DNA of 50,529 bases from Alicyclobacillus contaminans DSM 17975 (lineage in GTDB: Bacteria; Bacillota; Bacilli; Alicyclobacillales; Alicyclobacillaceae), in assembly GCF_000429525.1 (NCBI RefSeq), contig NZ_AUCA01000026.1:1-50529 (forward strand), in the 5' to 3' direction. The notes under the pieces are model-generated. The model did not search any database. It was not told the DNA's origin and saw only the letters and a program-made list of their open reading frames with translations. Position 1 is the first letter of the stretch. Each line of letters begins with the position of its first letter. The translations under genes and the position numbers were made by a program. Below are positions 8,220 through 17,311 of the stretch, in pieces.

Positions 8220-9602
8220 ATGGATGGGGTAGACCTGTTTGCCGGTGCGGCCGTGCCCGTAACCGATTCCGCTATCGCGCTGCCGCCGCAGCATCTGGAG
8301 GCGGAGCGCCATGTCCTTGGTGCAATGCTCATGTCCCAGGACGCGGCGACGGAAGCGATTGAACTGTTGGACGCGCGAGACTTCTACAAGCGCGAGCATC
8401 AGGTCTTGTTTTCCGCCATGCAGAAGTTGGCGGAGACGGGGCAGCCCATTGACGTGATCACGGTGACGGCGCAGTTGCAGGCGACGCCTGGATCGTTGGA
8501 GGCCGCGGGCGGCCCGGATTATATCGCTGGGTTGGCGTCCCTGATGCCGACCCCTCTCCATCTTCCGCACTACGCCAACATTATCCGGGAGAAAGCGACG
8601 CTTCGCAGGATTATCCAAACCGCGTCCGAATTGGCCAGTTCCAGCTACGCGGGTGCGCCGGCCATGGATGTGTTGGCGGATGCGGAACGCAAGATCATGG
8701 AGCTGTCCCAGAATCGGCGGACGCGTGACTTTACGCATATTTCAGAGATTCTGGAAGGCACATTTGAGCACCTGGAGCAGCTCTACGGCAGCGAAGGACA
8801 GTTGACGGGGGTTCCCACCGGGTACAGTGATCTGGACAGGATGACCAGCGGGTTTCAGAAATCCGATCTGATTATCGTCGCCGCGCGCCCCTCCGTTGGG
8901 AAAACGGCGTTCGTCTTAAATATATCGCAGAATATCGCGGTGCGCGCCGGCTTGCCCGTGGCCATTTTCAGTCTGGAAATGTCGAAGGAGCAATTGGTGC
9001 AGCGAATGCTCTGCGCCGAGGCGTACATTGACGGACATAAAATGCGAACGGGTCAGTTGGACGACGAGGATTGGCCGAAGTTGTCCATGGGCGTGAGCAC
9101 ACTGAGCAATGCGCCCATTTATATCGATGACTCGCCGGGTATCACCATTGCCGAAATTCGCAGCAAACTGCGCCGTTTGAAAATGGAGGTTGGCCTGGCG
9201 TTCGTCGCCATCGACTATTTGCAGCTGATTCGGGGCCGGCGCAGCTCAGGAGAAAGTCGACAGGAGGAGATCTCTGAAATCTCGCGTTCGCTCAAGCAAC
9301 TGGCGCGCGAATTGGAGGTGCCGGTGGTCGCCTTGGCTCAGTTGAGCCGAAGCGTGGAACAGCGTCAGGACAAGCGCCCCATGCTTTCTGACATCCGCGA
9401 GTCCGGTAGTATCGAACAGGATGCGGATGTCGTGGCGTTCTTGTATCGGGACGACTATTACGATCCGGAATCTGAGAAAAAGAACATCATCGAAATCATC
9501 ATTGCCAAACAGCGGAACGGACCGGTCGGCAAAACGGAACTGGTGTTCCTGAAAAACTATAACAAATTTGTGAACCTGGAAAAGGCGCACGTGGATTCAT
9601 GA
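8220..9602 (+). CDS. dnaB: Replicative DNA helicase DnaB (B. subtilis DnaC)
   Basis: The hexameric helicase that unwinds DNA ahead of the replication fork, 460 residues. The N-terminal domain (DnaG-interaction collar, about 20-120) begins at PPQHLEAERHVLGAML. The RecA-like motor begins near residue 190, with Walker A SVGKT (K228), Walker B FVAIDYLQLI and the arginine-finger region near residue 405. The start ATG 8220 has GAGGG about ten bases upstream. Its stop overlaps the start of the next gene (ATGA). In B. subtilis purA follows in this neighbourhood; here it does not. Confidence 0.96.
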   Translation: MDGVDLFAGAAVPVTDSAIALPPQHLEAERHVLGAMLMSQDAATEAIELLDARDFYKREHQVLFSAMQKLAETGQPIDVITVTAQLQATPGSLEAAGGPDYIAGLASLMPTPLHLPHYANIIREKATLRRIIQTASELASSSYAGAPAMDVLADAERKIMELSQNRRTRDFTHISEILEGTFEHLEQLYGSEGQLTGVPTGYSDLDRMTSGFQKSDLIIVAARPSVGKTAFVLNISQNIAVRAGLPVAIFSLEMSKEQLVQRMLCAEAYIDGHKMRTGQLDDEDWPKLSMGVSTLSNAPIYIDDSPGITIAEIRSKLRRLKMEVGLAFVAIDYLQLIRGRRSSGESRQEEISEISRSLKQLARELEVPVVALAQLSRSVEQRQDKRPMLSDIRESGSIEQDADVVAFLYRDDYYDPESEKKNIIEIIIAKQRNGPVGKTELVFLKNYNKFVNLEKAHVDS

Positions 9603-10036
9603 ACGAAAGCATCCGGCCAAACGGAAGCCGACGCGCACATCAAGCTATGTTGGCGCGACAGCGGCGTCGCCGCCGAAAGCGGCGACTGGCGCGCGTTCGG
9701 CGGATTCGGCGGCTGCGGGCGCTGCGCAGTCTCCGTTTTTGGGTACGCACGGCCTGTGCCGGTGTAGTGATGCTGCTGCTGGTGTTCTGGGCAAAGTTCG
9801 CCTTTGTCTATCATATTCCGGAGTACGCAGAACAGGGTCCCCTCGTCCATGCGGAGTGGTACATCACGGTGAAGCCGTGGTGGTTTGGGCCGCCCGTGTT
9901 TGACCTCGCGTCATACGCGCCGAATGCAGACGATCAGGGGCTCACTCATCCTTACGCGTATCTGCTCAACCAGTTGGGCAAGTACGCGGCGATTCTGGAG
10001 GCACCGCAACCGGTCTGGGTGCAGACCCAGCCATAG
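9599..10036 (+). CDS. Arg-rich single-pass membrane protein, unknown
   Basis: A 145-residue protein of no recognised family, translationally coupled to dnaB (ATGA overlap). Residues 10-48 are exceptionally basic, with a run of nine Arg/Lys in QRRRRRKRRL. They are followed by one hydrophobic segment (about 50-68, CAGVVMLLLVFWAKFAFVY) and then about 75 residues predicted to be outside the cell. The topology follows the positive-inside rule. The basic cytoplasmic part could bind nucleic acid or lipid head groups. The coupling to the helicase gene suggests co-production but does not prove a shared role. Confidence 0.65.
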   Translation: MNESIRPNGSRRAHQAMLARQRRRRRKRRLARVRRIRRLRALRSLRFWVRTACAGVVMLLLVFWAKFAFVYHIPEYAEQGPLVHAEWYITVKPWWFGPPVFDLASYAPNADDQGLTHPYAYLLNQLGKYAAILEAPQPVWVQTQP

Positions 10037-10061
10037 CGCTGCCTCGGCGCAGTGTACGGTA

Positions 10062-10433
10062 TCAAGTGTAGCCGTTGCAGGTCCGAATGACCTCGACCGC
10101 TTTGTCCACCAATGGTTCGGGGCACACCACCGTGAGCAGAAAGTTTCTGCCGGTGATGTTCCCCTGGCCGTCGGACATGCCGCTGGCGGCAGGGTCGACC
10201 GCGAGCAGCACGCCCGCGTCCCGGGTGCGGGGTTCCGTGTTCAAGGTGAGCGTGGACAGGCTGGGCACATCCCCGGTGATGGGGTGATACCGCCTATCCG
10301 GTGGCGTCCATCCGCCCAGCGCGTGAAGCTGATCCACCTGAACGGTTTCAACGCCCATCGCCTGGATGTGGTCAGCGGCCTTCTGGGCTTCCGCCCCTGA
10401 ATAGAATGATGCCAAGATGGTGCGCTCCCGCAT
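10062..10433 (-). CDS. Hypothetical protein, 123 residues
   Basis: A minus-strand gene between dnaB and walR. The start is ATG 10433, with GAGGGGG at 10448-10442; the frame is open further upstream but without a comparable site. The product begins MRERTILASFYSGAEAQKAA and has a C-terminal stretch FLLTVVCPEPLVDKAVEVI. The alternation of beta strand and helix suggests a small ferredoxin-like or stress-protein fold (compare YflT-type proteins), but no family is certain. There are no membrane segments. It may be expressed separately from the flanking operons. Confidence 0.6.
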   Translation of the reverse strand: MRERTILASFYSGAEAQKAADHIQAMGVETVQVDQLHALGGWTPPDRRYHPITGDVPSLSTLTLNTEPRTRDAGVLLAVDPAASGMSDGQGNITGRNFLLTVVCPEPLVDKAVEVIRTCNGYT

Positions 10434-10536
10434 GTCGCAAGCCCCCTCATTTGCATGTCGCACAGCTAGTTTGGACGAGCGCGCCGGTTGGCATGCCGCT
10501 GAAAATTGAGAAATCCTGAGCCAGGAGGGAATTCGT

Positions 10537-11223
10537 GTGAACATCCTCGTGGTCGAAGATGAGGAACCGATTTTGAACATTCTAAAATTCACGTTGGAGA
10601 AAGAGGGATACCAGGTGCAGACGGCCACCACCGGGACCAGCGCGGTTCGCCTGGCGAGAACCTGGCAGCCCCACCTCATTCTGCTCGACGTCATGCTGCC
10701 CGAAATGGACGGCTTTGAGGTTTGTCGCGAAGTTCGCGGATTCAGCACGGTTCCCATCATCATGCTCACCGCGCGCAATTCAGAGATTGATAAAGTGTTG
10801 GGGTTGGAACTGGGAGCGGACGACTATGTCACGAAGCCGTTCAGTATGCGGGAACTGCTGGCTCGCGTGAAGGCCAATCTACGGCGGACGTTCTCCGATG
10901 ACGAGTTTCGGGCGGAACTACGTGAAACCATTCGTATCGGCGATTTAGCGGTGGATTTCAACACCTATACTGTGACAAAACGGGGCGTGCCCGTGCCGCT
11001 CACGCATCGAGAGTTTGAACTGCTGGCTTTTCTCGCCGGACGTCCAGGGGTGGTGTTCACCCGAGACAGCCTGCTGACCCAGGTGTGGGGCAGTGATTAT
11101 GTGGGCGATGATCGGACGGTGGACGTGACCGTGCGGAGGCTTCGCGAGAAGCTGGAGGATGATCCGAGCAATCCCACCTACGTTCTGACCAAGCGCGGGG
11201 TTGGATACTTTGTGAGGAGGTAG
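10537..11223 (+). CDS. walR: Response regulator WalR (YycF)
   Basis: OmpR-type response regulator of the essential WalRK system, which controls peptidoglycan hydrolases and cell-wall metabolism in low-GC Gram-positives. 228 residues: receiver domain (1-118) with acidic pocket E7/D8, phosphoacceptor Asp51 (LILLDVMLPEMDG) and Lys100; winged-helix DNA-binding domain (130-228) with VTVRRLREKLEDDP. The start is GTG 10537, with AGGAGG at 10523-10528. It is the first gene of walR-walK-walH-walI-walJ-htrA-rlmH. Confidence 0.96.
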   Translation: MNILVVEDEEPILNILKFTLEKEGYQVQTATTGTSAVRLARTWQPHLILLDVMLPEMDGFEVCREVRGFSTVPIIMLTARNSEIDKVLGLELGADDYVTKPFSMRELLARVKANLRRTFSDDEFRAELRETIRIGDLAVDFNTYTVTKRGVPVPLTHREFELLAFLAGRPGVVFTRDSLLTQVWGSDYVGDDRTVDVTVRRLREKLEDDPSNPTYVLTKRGVGYFVRR

Positions 11224-11227
11224 TGCC

Positions 11228-12970
11228 GTGCTGCGGCCTCTGCGCAGTATCCGGAGCAAGTTCGTGCTGGTCTACCTGCTGTTGATTTTGTTCGCACTGC
11301 AGTTGGTTGGGGCGTATTTCGTCCGCACGCTGACCATTTCAATGGTGCGAAGCGCCACCGACGCGGCTGAAAGCCAAGCCCAGTTCATTGCGACGTTGGC
11401 CGCGCCGGAGGTCTCACCGTCCTCAGGGGCGGACAACGCGTCCATCATCAATTCGCTGCCTCAGCTGTTCACCGGCGTGGTGTACATTCTGAACAAGGAT
11501 GGTGTGGTGGTGGACACCAGCTCCGGTGCGGCTCTGATTGGCCAAAAGCGCGTGGATTCCGTGGCCACCCAGGCGCTCGTGTCGCAGAAACGGTCGGTCG
11601 CCATTCACACCGACCCTTCCACCGGCGAACACGTGCTGGCCGTCGCCGTGCCCATTTTCAATCAGCGCAGTTTCCTCGGCGTGGCCGAGTACGTGGCCTC
11701 GATTCAAAAGACGTACACCACGGTCCGCCAAATCACCACCATTTTTTACACCGGCAGCGTGGTGGTGCTGCTGTTGACAGCCCTGATTGGCGTGATTCTG
11801 TCCAGGTCGATGACGCGGCCGATTCTCGATGTCATCGCTCAGACTCGAAGCATGGCCAAAGGAGATTTCACGCGGCGCGTGGGCGTTCGCAGCGACGATG
11901 AGTTCGGGGACTTGTCCATGGCCGTGAATCACCTGGCGGACAAACTGCATGCGGCTTTGGCGGACAATTTGCGGGAGCGGGAGCGGCTGCGCGCGGTCAT
12001 CACCTGGATGGGAGATGGCGTGATTGCGTTGGATGCCGGGTTGCAAACGGTGTTTCTGAACCGGGCGGCAGAGGCGCTGCTCGGCCGTGGAGCCATGGAC
12101 GTTGTCGACGCCCTCGGGATTCGAGAATGGCTGCAGCGCGGCAACTCGGAAGGGGCGTTTCTGCGGCGATTGGGATCGAATGTGCTGCACGTGCACGTCA
12201 CGGCCATCCATCAGTCGGGGGCGGCGGACGGGTACGTCGCCGTGTTTCGCGACGTGACCGAGCAGGAGCGCTTGCAACAGTCCCGGCGCGACTTCGTGGT
12301 CAATGTGTCGCATGAGCTGCGCACGCCCTTGACCAGCATCAAATCGTATATCGAAGTGTTGCAGGAAGATGCGGAGAACCCGGAGATTCGGTCGCAATTT
12401 CTGCAGGTGATTGGGCAGGAGGCGGATCGAATGGCGCGGCTGATTGACGATTTGTTGCAATTGTCCGGTTTGGAGCAGGGGCGCACGGCGTTCAATCCCG
12501 CGCCTGTGAAGGTCGCGGCGAACGTGGAGGCGGCGGTGCAGCGGTTTCACATTCAAATTCTGGCCAGGAATTTGCAGCTCTCCGTGGCGTGCGACGAGGA
12601 GGCGGTCGTGTACGGCGATGTCGATTGGTTGGATCGGTTGCTGGACAATCTTTTCAGCAACGCGATCAAATATACGCCGGACAATGGAAGCGTTGCGGTG
12701 CGAGTGGTGGCGGAGACCGAGGATGTGGTGCTGACCGTGACCGACACGGGCATCGGCATCCCCGCGGAAGATTTGCCCCACGTGTTTGAACGGTTTTACC
12801 GCGTGGACAAAGCTCGGTCGCGGCGTATGGGCGGCACCGGACTCGGGCTGGCGCTGGTCCGGGAGATTACCGAACGGCATGGCGGGACCGTGAACATCGC
12901 CAGCGAACCTGGGAGTGGAACGCAAGTGACGGTTCGACTTCCCCGTTACAGGGGGGCTGTGGATGGTTAA
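11228..12970 (+). CDS. walK: Sensor histidine kinase WalK (YycG)
   Basis: Membrane kinase of 580 residues that phosphorylates WalR. TM1 lies at about 12-35 and TM2 at about 172-193, enclosing an extracytoplasmic sensor loop. HAMP (about 193-245) and PAS (about 255-350) domains follow, then the dimerisation domain with phosphoacceptor His362 (NVSHELRTPL) and an ATPase domain with DTGIGIP and GTGLGLA. The start is GTG 11228, five bases after walR. Architecture and order are those of the essential Bacillales WalK. It overlaps walH by eight bases. Confidence 0.96.
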   Translation: MLRPLRSIRSKFVLVYLLLILFALQLVGAYFVRTLTISMVRSATDAAESQAQFIATLAAPEVSPSSGADNASIINSLPQLFTGVVYILNKDGVVVDTSSGAALIGQKRVDSVATQALVSQKRSVAIHTDPSTGEHVLAVAVPIFNQRSFLGVAEYVASIQKTYTTVRQITTIFYTGSVVVLLLTALIGVILSRSMTRPILDVIAQTRSMAKGDFTRRVGVRSDDEFGDLSMAVNHLADKLHAALADNLRERERLRAVITWMGDGVIALDAGLQTVFLNRAAEALLGRGAMDVVDALGIREWLQRGNSEGAFLRRLGSNVLHVHVTAIHQSGAADGYVAVFRDVTEQERLQQSRRDFVVNVSHELRTPLTSIKSYIEVLQEDAENPEIRSQFLQVIGQEADRMARLIDDLLQLSGLEQGRTAFNPAPVKVAANVEAAVQRFHIQILARNLQLSVACDEEAVVYGDVDWLDRLLDNLFSNAIKYTPDNGSVAVRVVAETEDVVLTVTDTGIGIPAEDLPHVFERFYRVDKARSRRMGGTGLGLALVREITERHGGTVNIASEPGSGTQVTVRLPRYRGAVDG

Positions 12971-14252
12971 GGAACGAGTGAAGTCCGTGGTGCTGGCGGT
13001 TTTGGTGGTGATCAGCGTCGGCCTGAGCTTCGTCTTATGGCGCGGAGATTGGCAGGGCACCAGCACGGTTTCACTGAACGAGGGTGTCAAGTTGAATCCG
13101 GTGAAATCTCCCCGGGTGAAGGATGTGACGGCGCCCTACCGGATTGCGTTCACCGCAGCGGGGCAGAATTCGCTTGGCATGCCGGATTCCACCGTGTACA
13201 CGGACTGGCTGCGCCGGCTCGGTCAGTTGATCGTCTCCGATTGGCGCGCGGCATCCGGTGCAAGCAATCCGGCATCCGTTTCGGTGGCGTACGAATTTGG
13301 CGCACTGCTTTCGACCAGCGACTTGCGGACGTGGTTGCCGTCGTTGCTGGGGAATATCGGGGATGAGCGGATCGACCGCATCGTGCTGTACGTCGGCAAA
13401 GGGGCGGACGAGGTGACCGTGCGTTGTGAAGGCGCGCGGTCCTTCGAAGCCAGCACGAACCTGTCCGCCGCGTCATTCACGCACGACGTAACCGAGGTCG
13501 TCCAGAAGTCCCCCTGGCAGCCGTGGGACGCGGTGGGGGAGGTTTACGTGCCGAACGCCCCGCTTTCGGTGCCGACGTTTCGGGTGGCTGTGAGCATGCC
13601 GTCGACACTGCCGCTCGTGCACTCGTTCTTCGTCAATCCGACGGCGCTCACGAAGGCCCAGGAAAATCTGTCGACCACACTGTGGACGGACGGCAGCCGC
13701 GTGGTTTGGTGGGACGCGGAGAACCAAACGTTGACATTTGCCGATCCGAACGTCGTCAACACGGTTCCCGCGCAGGCCCCGGATCTGTCCTCTGCGGTGG
13801 AATTTCTGCGGAATCACGGAGGTATTCGGCCGACAACAGTGCTGACTCCCGAGGATTCGCCGGCCGCTGTATCGACACTGGAGTTCCGGACCTATGTGAA
13901 TGGGCTGCCCATTCTGGGAGATAACCAGGTCTATTCCATGCAGCTGATGGGGACGCATGTGGAGCAGTTCCAGCGTCCGCTGTATGGATTGGGGCAGCGA
14001 ACGATGGAATCTACCGTGCGGGTGATGGACTACAAATCGGTGCTGCGCACGCTGGAGTCGCGGTATCCCAAGGATTCTGATGGCGTGTTGCGGCGAACGC
14101 TGACGGTGGAGTTCGGGTATGCGCTGCGCGTGAACGCCGACGCGGAGGTGGCGCAGTTGTGGCCTGTGTACACGATTCGCCAGGGGAGCGCGGTCGTTGC
14201 GACCATCGACGCCGTGTCGGGCAGGGTGAGCAAAGGAATGAGTGACGAATGA
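12963..14252 (+). CDS. walH: Two-component system regulatory protein WalH (YycH)
   Basis: A 429-residue accessory protein of the WalRK system. One N-terminal membrane anchor (about residues 8-25) precedes a large extracytoplasmic part. In B. subtilis YycH and YycI bind the WalK transmembrane region and restrain its activity. Identification rests on position after walK, topology, length and the typical YycH repeat-like beta domains rather than on a catalytic motif. The start ATG 12963 lies inside the end of walK and the stop overlaps walI (ATGA). Confidence 0.88.
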   Translation: MVKERVKSVVLAVLVVISVGLSFVLWRGDWQGTSTVSLNEGVKLNPVKSPRVKDVTAPYRIAFTAAGQNSLGMPDSTVYTDWLRRLGQLIVSDWRAASGASNPASVSVAYEFGALLSTSDLRTWLPSLLGNIGDERIDRIVLYVGKGADEVTVRCEGARSFEASTNLSAASFTHDVTEVVQKSPWQPWDAVGEVYVPNAPLSVPTFRVAVSMPSTLPLVHSFFVNPTALTKAQENLSTTLWTDGSRVVWWDAENQTLTFADPNVVNTVPAQAPDLSSAVEFLRNHGGIRPTTVLTPEDSPAAVSTLEFRTYVNGLPILGDNQVYSMQLMGTHVEQFQRPLYGLGQRTMESTVRVMDYKSVLRTLESRYPKDSDGVLRRTLTVEFGYALRVNADAEVAQLWPVYTIRQGSAVVATIDAVSGRVSKGMSDE

Positions 14253-15130
14253 ACTGGGAACTGGCGAAAACCTGGTTGATTGTGATGTTCCTGTTGCTGG
14301 ACGCGATGCTCGGCTGGCAGGTGTACGAAAGCCACCGGGAGTTGACGGGGTATGTGGAATCGTATGCGGACCAGCTTGCGAACACGAAGACGCTTCTGGC
14401 TGAGCACGGGTTCAGCCTGGATACGACCGTGCCGGTGGATCACCCCGACATGGCCTTTCTGCAGGCGATACCGCAGGTTCCGGCACTGACGCAGTTGGCC
14501 AAGCAGGCGTTTCCGGACGCGGCGGCGCAGGCGGGACCGGAGATCACCGGCGACCAGGTGAGCACCGACGAAGGTACTGTTCACGTGCTCCATCGGGACG
14601 ACGCAACCTGGCAAGTCAGCTACGCTGCGGGACGCAAACTGGGGGCCAAAGGTACGGATGGTGAACTGCAGTATGTGTGGCAGGGCAGCCGCTATACGGC
14701 GGATGTCGGCCGGGATGCGCTGGACGTTTCCGGGGTGGGCGAGGGCCACCGCGCGGCGTGGTATGTGGAGCGCTTCGGGGATTTTCCGGTGTTTGACGCT
14801 GCGGTGCGGCTGGATGTCGTGAACGGAATGATGGTCGGGTACCTCCAGACGTACGTGGATTCCATGGAGGAAACCGGCGACAGGAAACCGACCATCACGG
14901 CGTTGGACGCGTTGAACAACCTGGCCAGTTCGGTGGACAAATCAGCGGACGGGTCGGATAATAAGATATTGAATATTGCGCTCGGGTATTACCACAAGCC
15001 TGCGGACGGAACGGCGGGCAGGGCACAGCTGCCGAGTACGTCCTATTGGTTTCCGGTCTGGCGCGTGATCACCAATCAATCTACGTTTTATATCAACGCG
15101 TTCACGGGAGAAGTGGAGACGCCGTCCTAG
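14249..15130 (+). CDS. walI: Two-component system regulatory protein WalI (YycI)
   Basis: A 293-residue protein with an N-terminal anchor (about residues 8-26, TWLIVMFLLLDAMLGWQVY) and an extracytoplasmic domain like the C-terminal part of YycH. It works with WalH in the complex that tunes WalK. The start overlaps the walH stop, and its own stop is embedded in the AGGAGG that serves walJ, so the operon is tightly packed. Confidence 0.88.
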   Translation: MNWELAKTWLIVMFLLLDAMLGWQVYESHRELTGYVESYADQLANTKTLLAEHGFSLDTTVPVDHPDMAFLQAIPQVPALTQLAKQAFPDAAAQAGPEITGDQVSTDEGTVHVLHRDDATWQVSYAAGRKLGAKGTDGELQYVWQGSRYTADVGRDALDVSGVGEGHRAAWYVERFGDFPVFDAAVRLDVVNGMMVGYLQTYVDSMEETGDRKPTITALDALNNLASSVDKSADGSDNKILNIALGYYHKPADGTAGRAQLPSTSYWFPVWRVITNQSTFYINAFTGEVETPS

Positions 15131-15141
15131 GAGGCTTACGG

Positions 15142-15948
15142 GTGTTGCAGTTCAGTGTATTGGCGAGCGGCAGCTCGGGGAATTCCGTGTATATTCGAAG
15201 TGACGAAACTGCGCTGCTGCTCGACGCGGGCATCAGCGGCAAGCAGATTCAGCAACGCTTGGCGGAGGCGGCCAGTGCGTCGCTCTCGTCCATCGATGCG
15301 GTGCTGGTGACCCATGAGCACGTGGATCATGTGCGAGGACTCAAGCAGGTGATGAAGCTGTCGGGTGGATCGCTGTATATCACCGAAGGCACTTGGCACC
15401 ATGTTCAAAAGCAGTTGGAAGACGTTTGCACAAAGGACGATCGACGCTTTGTAAAAGCGGACGAATCCTTTGTCATTGGCGACATTCGAGTGACGCCGTT
15501 CACAGTGTCGCACGATGCGGAGGAGCCGGTGGCGTATCGGTTTGACGCGGGAGAGGACAGTCTGGCGGTGGTCACCGATTTGGGCTATGTGAGCGACCAC
15601 ATCAAGGGCATCATTCGGGGCTGTGGAACGTACGTGTGGGAAGCGAACCACGATGTGGACATGCTGAGGGCCGGCCGCTATCCATGGAGTGTAAAGCGGC
15701 GTATCCTCGGGGACAAAGGGCATCTGTCGAACGAAGATTCGGCGGTGGCATTGGCGGATTTGTTGGAAAATCGGGAGGTCGATGTGTTTTTGGCCCACCT
15801 GAGTGAGGAGAACAATCAGCCGGATCTGGCGGAACTGACCGTGACGTCCATTCTCCGGGAAATGAGTGCTACCTTCGCGGAGCAGGTGCGATTGCATCGG
15901 ACCGCTCGCCATACCGCGACCGCGTTGAGGTCGATTGGTTCTGTATAG
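15142..15948 (+). CDS. walJ: WalJ/YycJ metallo-beta-lactamase fold hydrolase
   Basis: A 268-residue MBL-fold protein of the YycJ/WalJ type, linked to coordination of replication and cell-wall synthesis and reported to be a DNA exonuclease-like enzyme. It begins MLQFSVLASGSSGNSVYI. The metal-binding motif is THEHVDH near residue 57, with further ligands at SHDAEEP and in the C-terminal HLSEENN region. The start is GTG 15142, with AGGAGG at 15129-15134; the upstream open frame belongs to walI coding sequence. The protein is cytoplasmic. Confidence 0.93.
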   Translation: MLQFSVLASGSSGNSVYIRSDETALLLDAGISGKQIQQRLAEAASASLSSIDAVLVTHEHVDHVRGLKQVMKLSGGSLYITEGTWHHVQKQLEDVCTKDDRRFVKADESFVIGDIRVTPFTVSHDAEEPVAYRFDAGEDSLAVVTDLGYVSDHIKGIIRGCGTYVWEANHDVDMLRAGRYPWSVKRRILGDKGHLSNEDSAVALADLLENREVDVFLAHLSEENNQPDLAELTVTSILREMSATFAEQVRLHRTARHTATALRSIGSV

Positions 15949-16035
15949 ATTTTCCGACTTTGGGGAAAATGTGCGTGCCGTGATGTCGCAATCGAACGGC
16001 GCCCATGCTGGGCAGCAAGGAAAGGGTGAGGCGAC

Positions 16036-17304
16036 ATGGGCTATTATCGGCACGCGACAGAGGAACGGACGAGGCGTCAACGCCAGTGGGGGCGTTGGCT
16101 GGCGGTGGCGATGCTTTCGGCGGCTGCGGGTGGTGCCGCGACGTGGGCGACGCTCACGGTGTTTGCGGCAGATGGCACGCGCTCCACGTTCGCGCCGTTG
16201 GCCGCAGAGAGTCAGGATGCGAATGCCAAGGCGCGGCCGACCGCGGTGCAGGTCAACGTGACGGACGGGATTACAGAAGCGGTGAAGCGGGTGGAACCGG
16301 CCGTCATGGGTGTGGTGAATTACGCCCAGGTTTCGGATTTCTTCTCGCAGAGCAGCAAGCTGCAGGCGACCGGCGTGGGAACGGGCGTTCTGTTCAGCAA
16401 GGGCGGTGCATACGGATACGCCGTCACGAACAATCACGTGGTGGAAGGCGCGGCCAAGGTCGAAGTGGTGGTGGGTTCCGGCAAGCATGTGCAGGCCAAA
16501 GTGGTCGGAACGGATCCGTACACGGATTTGGCGGTGTTGCAGGTGCCAGTGGCGGCGGTGAAGGACATCCAGCCGGTTCGGTTTGCGGACTCGGACAAGA
16601 TTCAGGTGGGGGAACCGGCCATTGCGATTGGCACGCCGATGGGACTCGACTTTGCCGATACGGTCACGGCGGGGATTGTGAGCGCGAAGAAGCGGATCAT
16701 GCCGGTGGAAGAGCCGACGATGCAGCAGGTCCTCGACTACCAGGCGGTGATTCAGACGGATGCTGCCATCAATCCGGGCAACAGCGGCGGTCCGTTGGTG
16801 AACGTACATGGCGATGTGATGGGCATCAACAGCAGCAAAATCGTGGCGCAGAGTTTTGAGGGGATGGGATTTGCGATTCCTTCGAACCAGGTTCGCCACA
16901 TCGCCGATCAAATCTTGCGGACCGGTCATGCGGTGCATCCGGCGCTCGGGATTTCTGGGTATTCGCTGTCGGCGGTGCCGGAGCAGTACTGGCCGGACGT
17001 TCCGGTGGACTATGGCATCTGGGTCCGATCTGCAGGGAATGCGGCGAAAGCGGCCGGCATTCAGTCGCAGGACGTGATTGTCGGCATTGACGGGCATACG
17101 GTGAAGACGATGGCGGATCTGCGCACCTACTTGTTCGAGAAACAGCCGGGTCAGACGGTGGCGCTCCGGGTGTACCGGGGCAACGAACAGAAGCTGGTGA
17201 AGGTGAAGCTCGGCGCCATGCAGTCCATGAACACGACGAGCAGTCCGGCGGAGGACGACGTGGGTGGCGGGTGGTTTGGAATGCCAAACGGAGTTGGGGA
17301 TTGA
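16036..17304 (+). CDS. htrA: HtrA-like serine protease with PDZ domain
   Basis: A membrane-anchored S1C protease of 422 residues acting outside the membrane in quality control of exported proteins; the B. subtilis counterpart at this locus is YycK/HtrC. Residues 1-17 are basic, a membrane segment spans about 18-40, the trypsin-like domain spans about 75-290 and a PDZ domain about 300-400. The catalytic triad can be read as His134 (NNHVVEG), Asp164 (YTDLAVLQV) and Ser250 (NPGNSGGPL). The start ATG 16036 follows AAAGGGTGAGG. It belongs to the Wal operon region. Confidence 0.94.
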   Translation: MGYYRHATEERTRRQRQWGRWLAVAMLSAAAGGAATWATLTVFAADGTRSTFAPLAAESQDANAKARPTAVQVNVTDGITEAVKRVEPAVMGVVNYAQVSDFFSQSSKLQATGVGTGVLFSKGGAYGYAVTNNHVVEGAAKVEVVVGSGKHVQAKVVGTDPYTDLAVLQVPVAAVKDIQPVRFADSDKIQVGEPAIAIGTPMGLDFADTVTAGIVSAKKRIMPVEEPTMQQVLDYQAVIQTDAAINPGNSGGPLVNVHGDVMGINSSKIVAQSFEGMGFAIPSNQVRHIADQILRTGHAVHPALGISGYSLSAVPEQYWPDVPVDYGIWVRSAGNAAKAAGIQSQDVIVGIDGHTVKTMADLRTYLFEKQPGQTVALRVYRGNEQKLVKVKLGAMQSMNTTSSPAEDDVGGGWFGMPNGVGD

Positions 17305-17311
17305 GAGCAGG

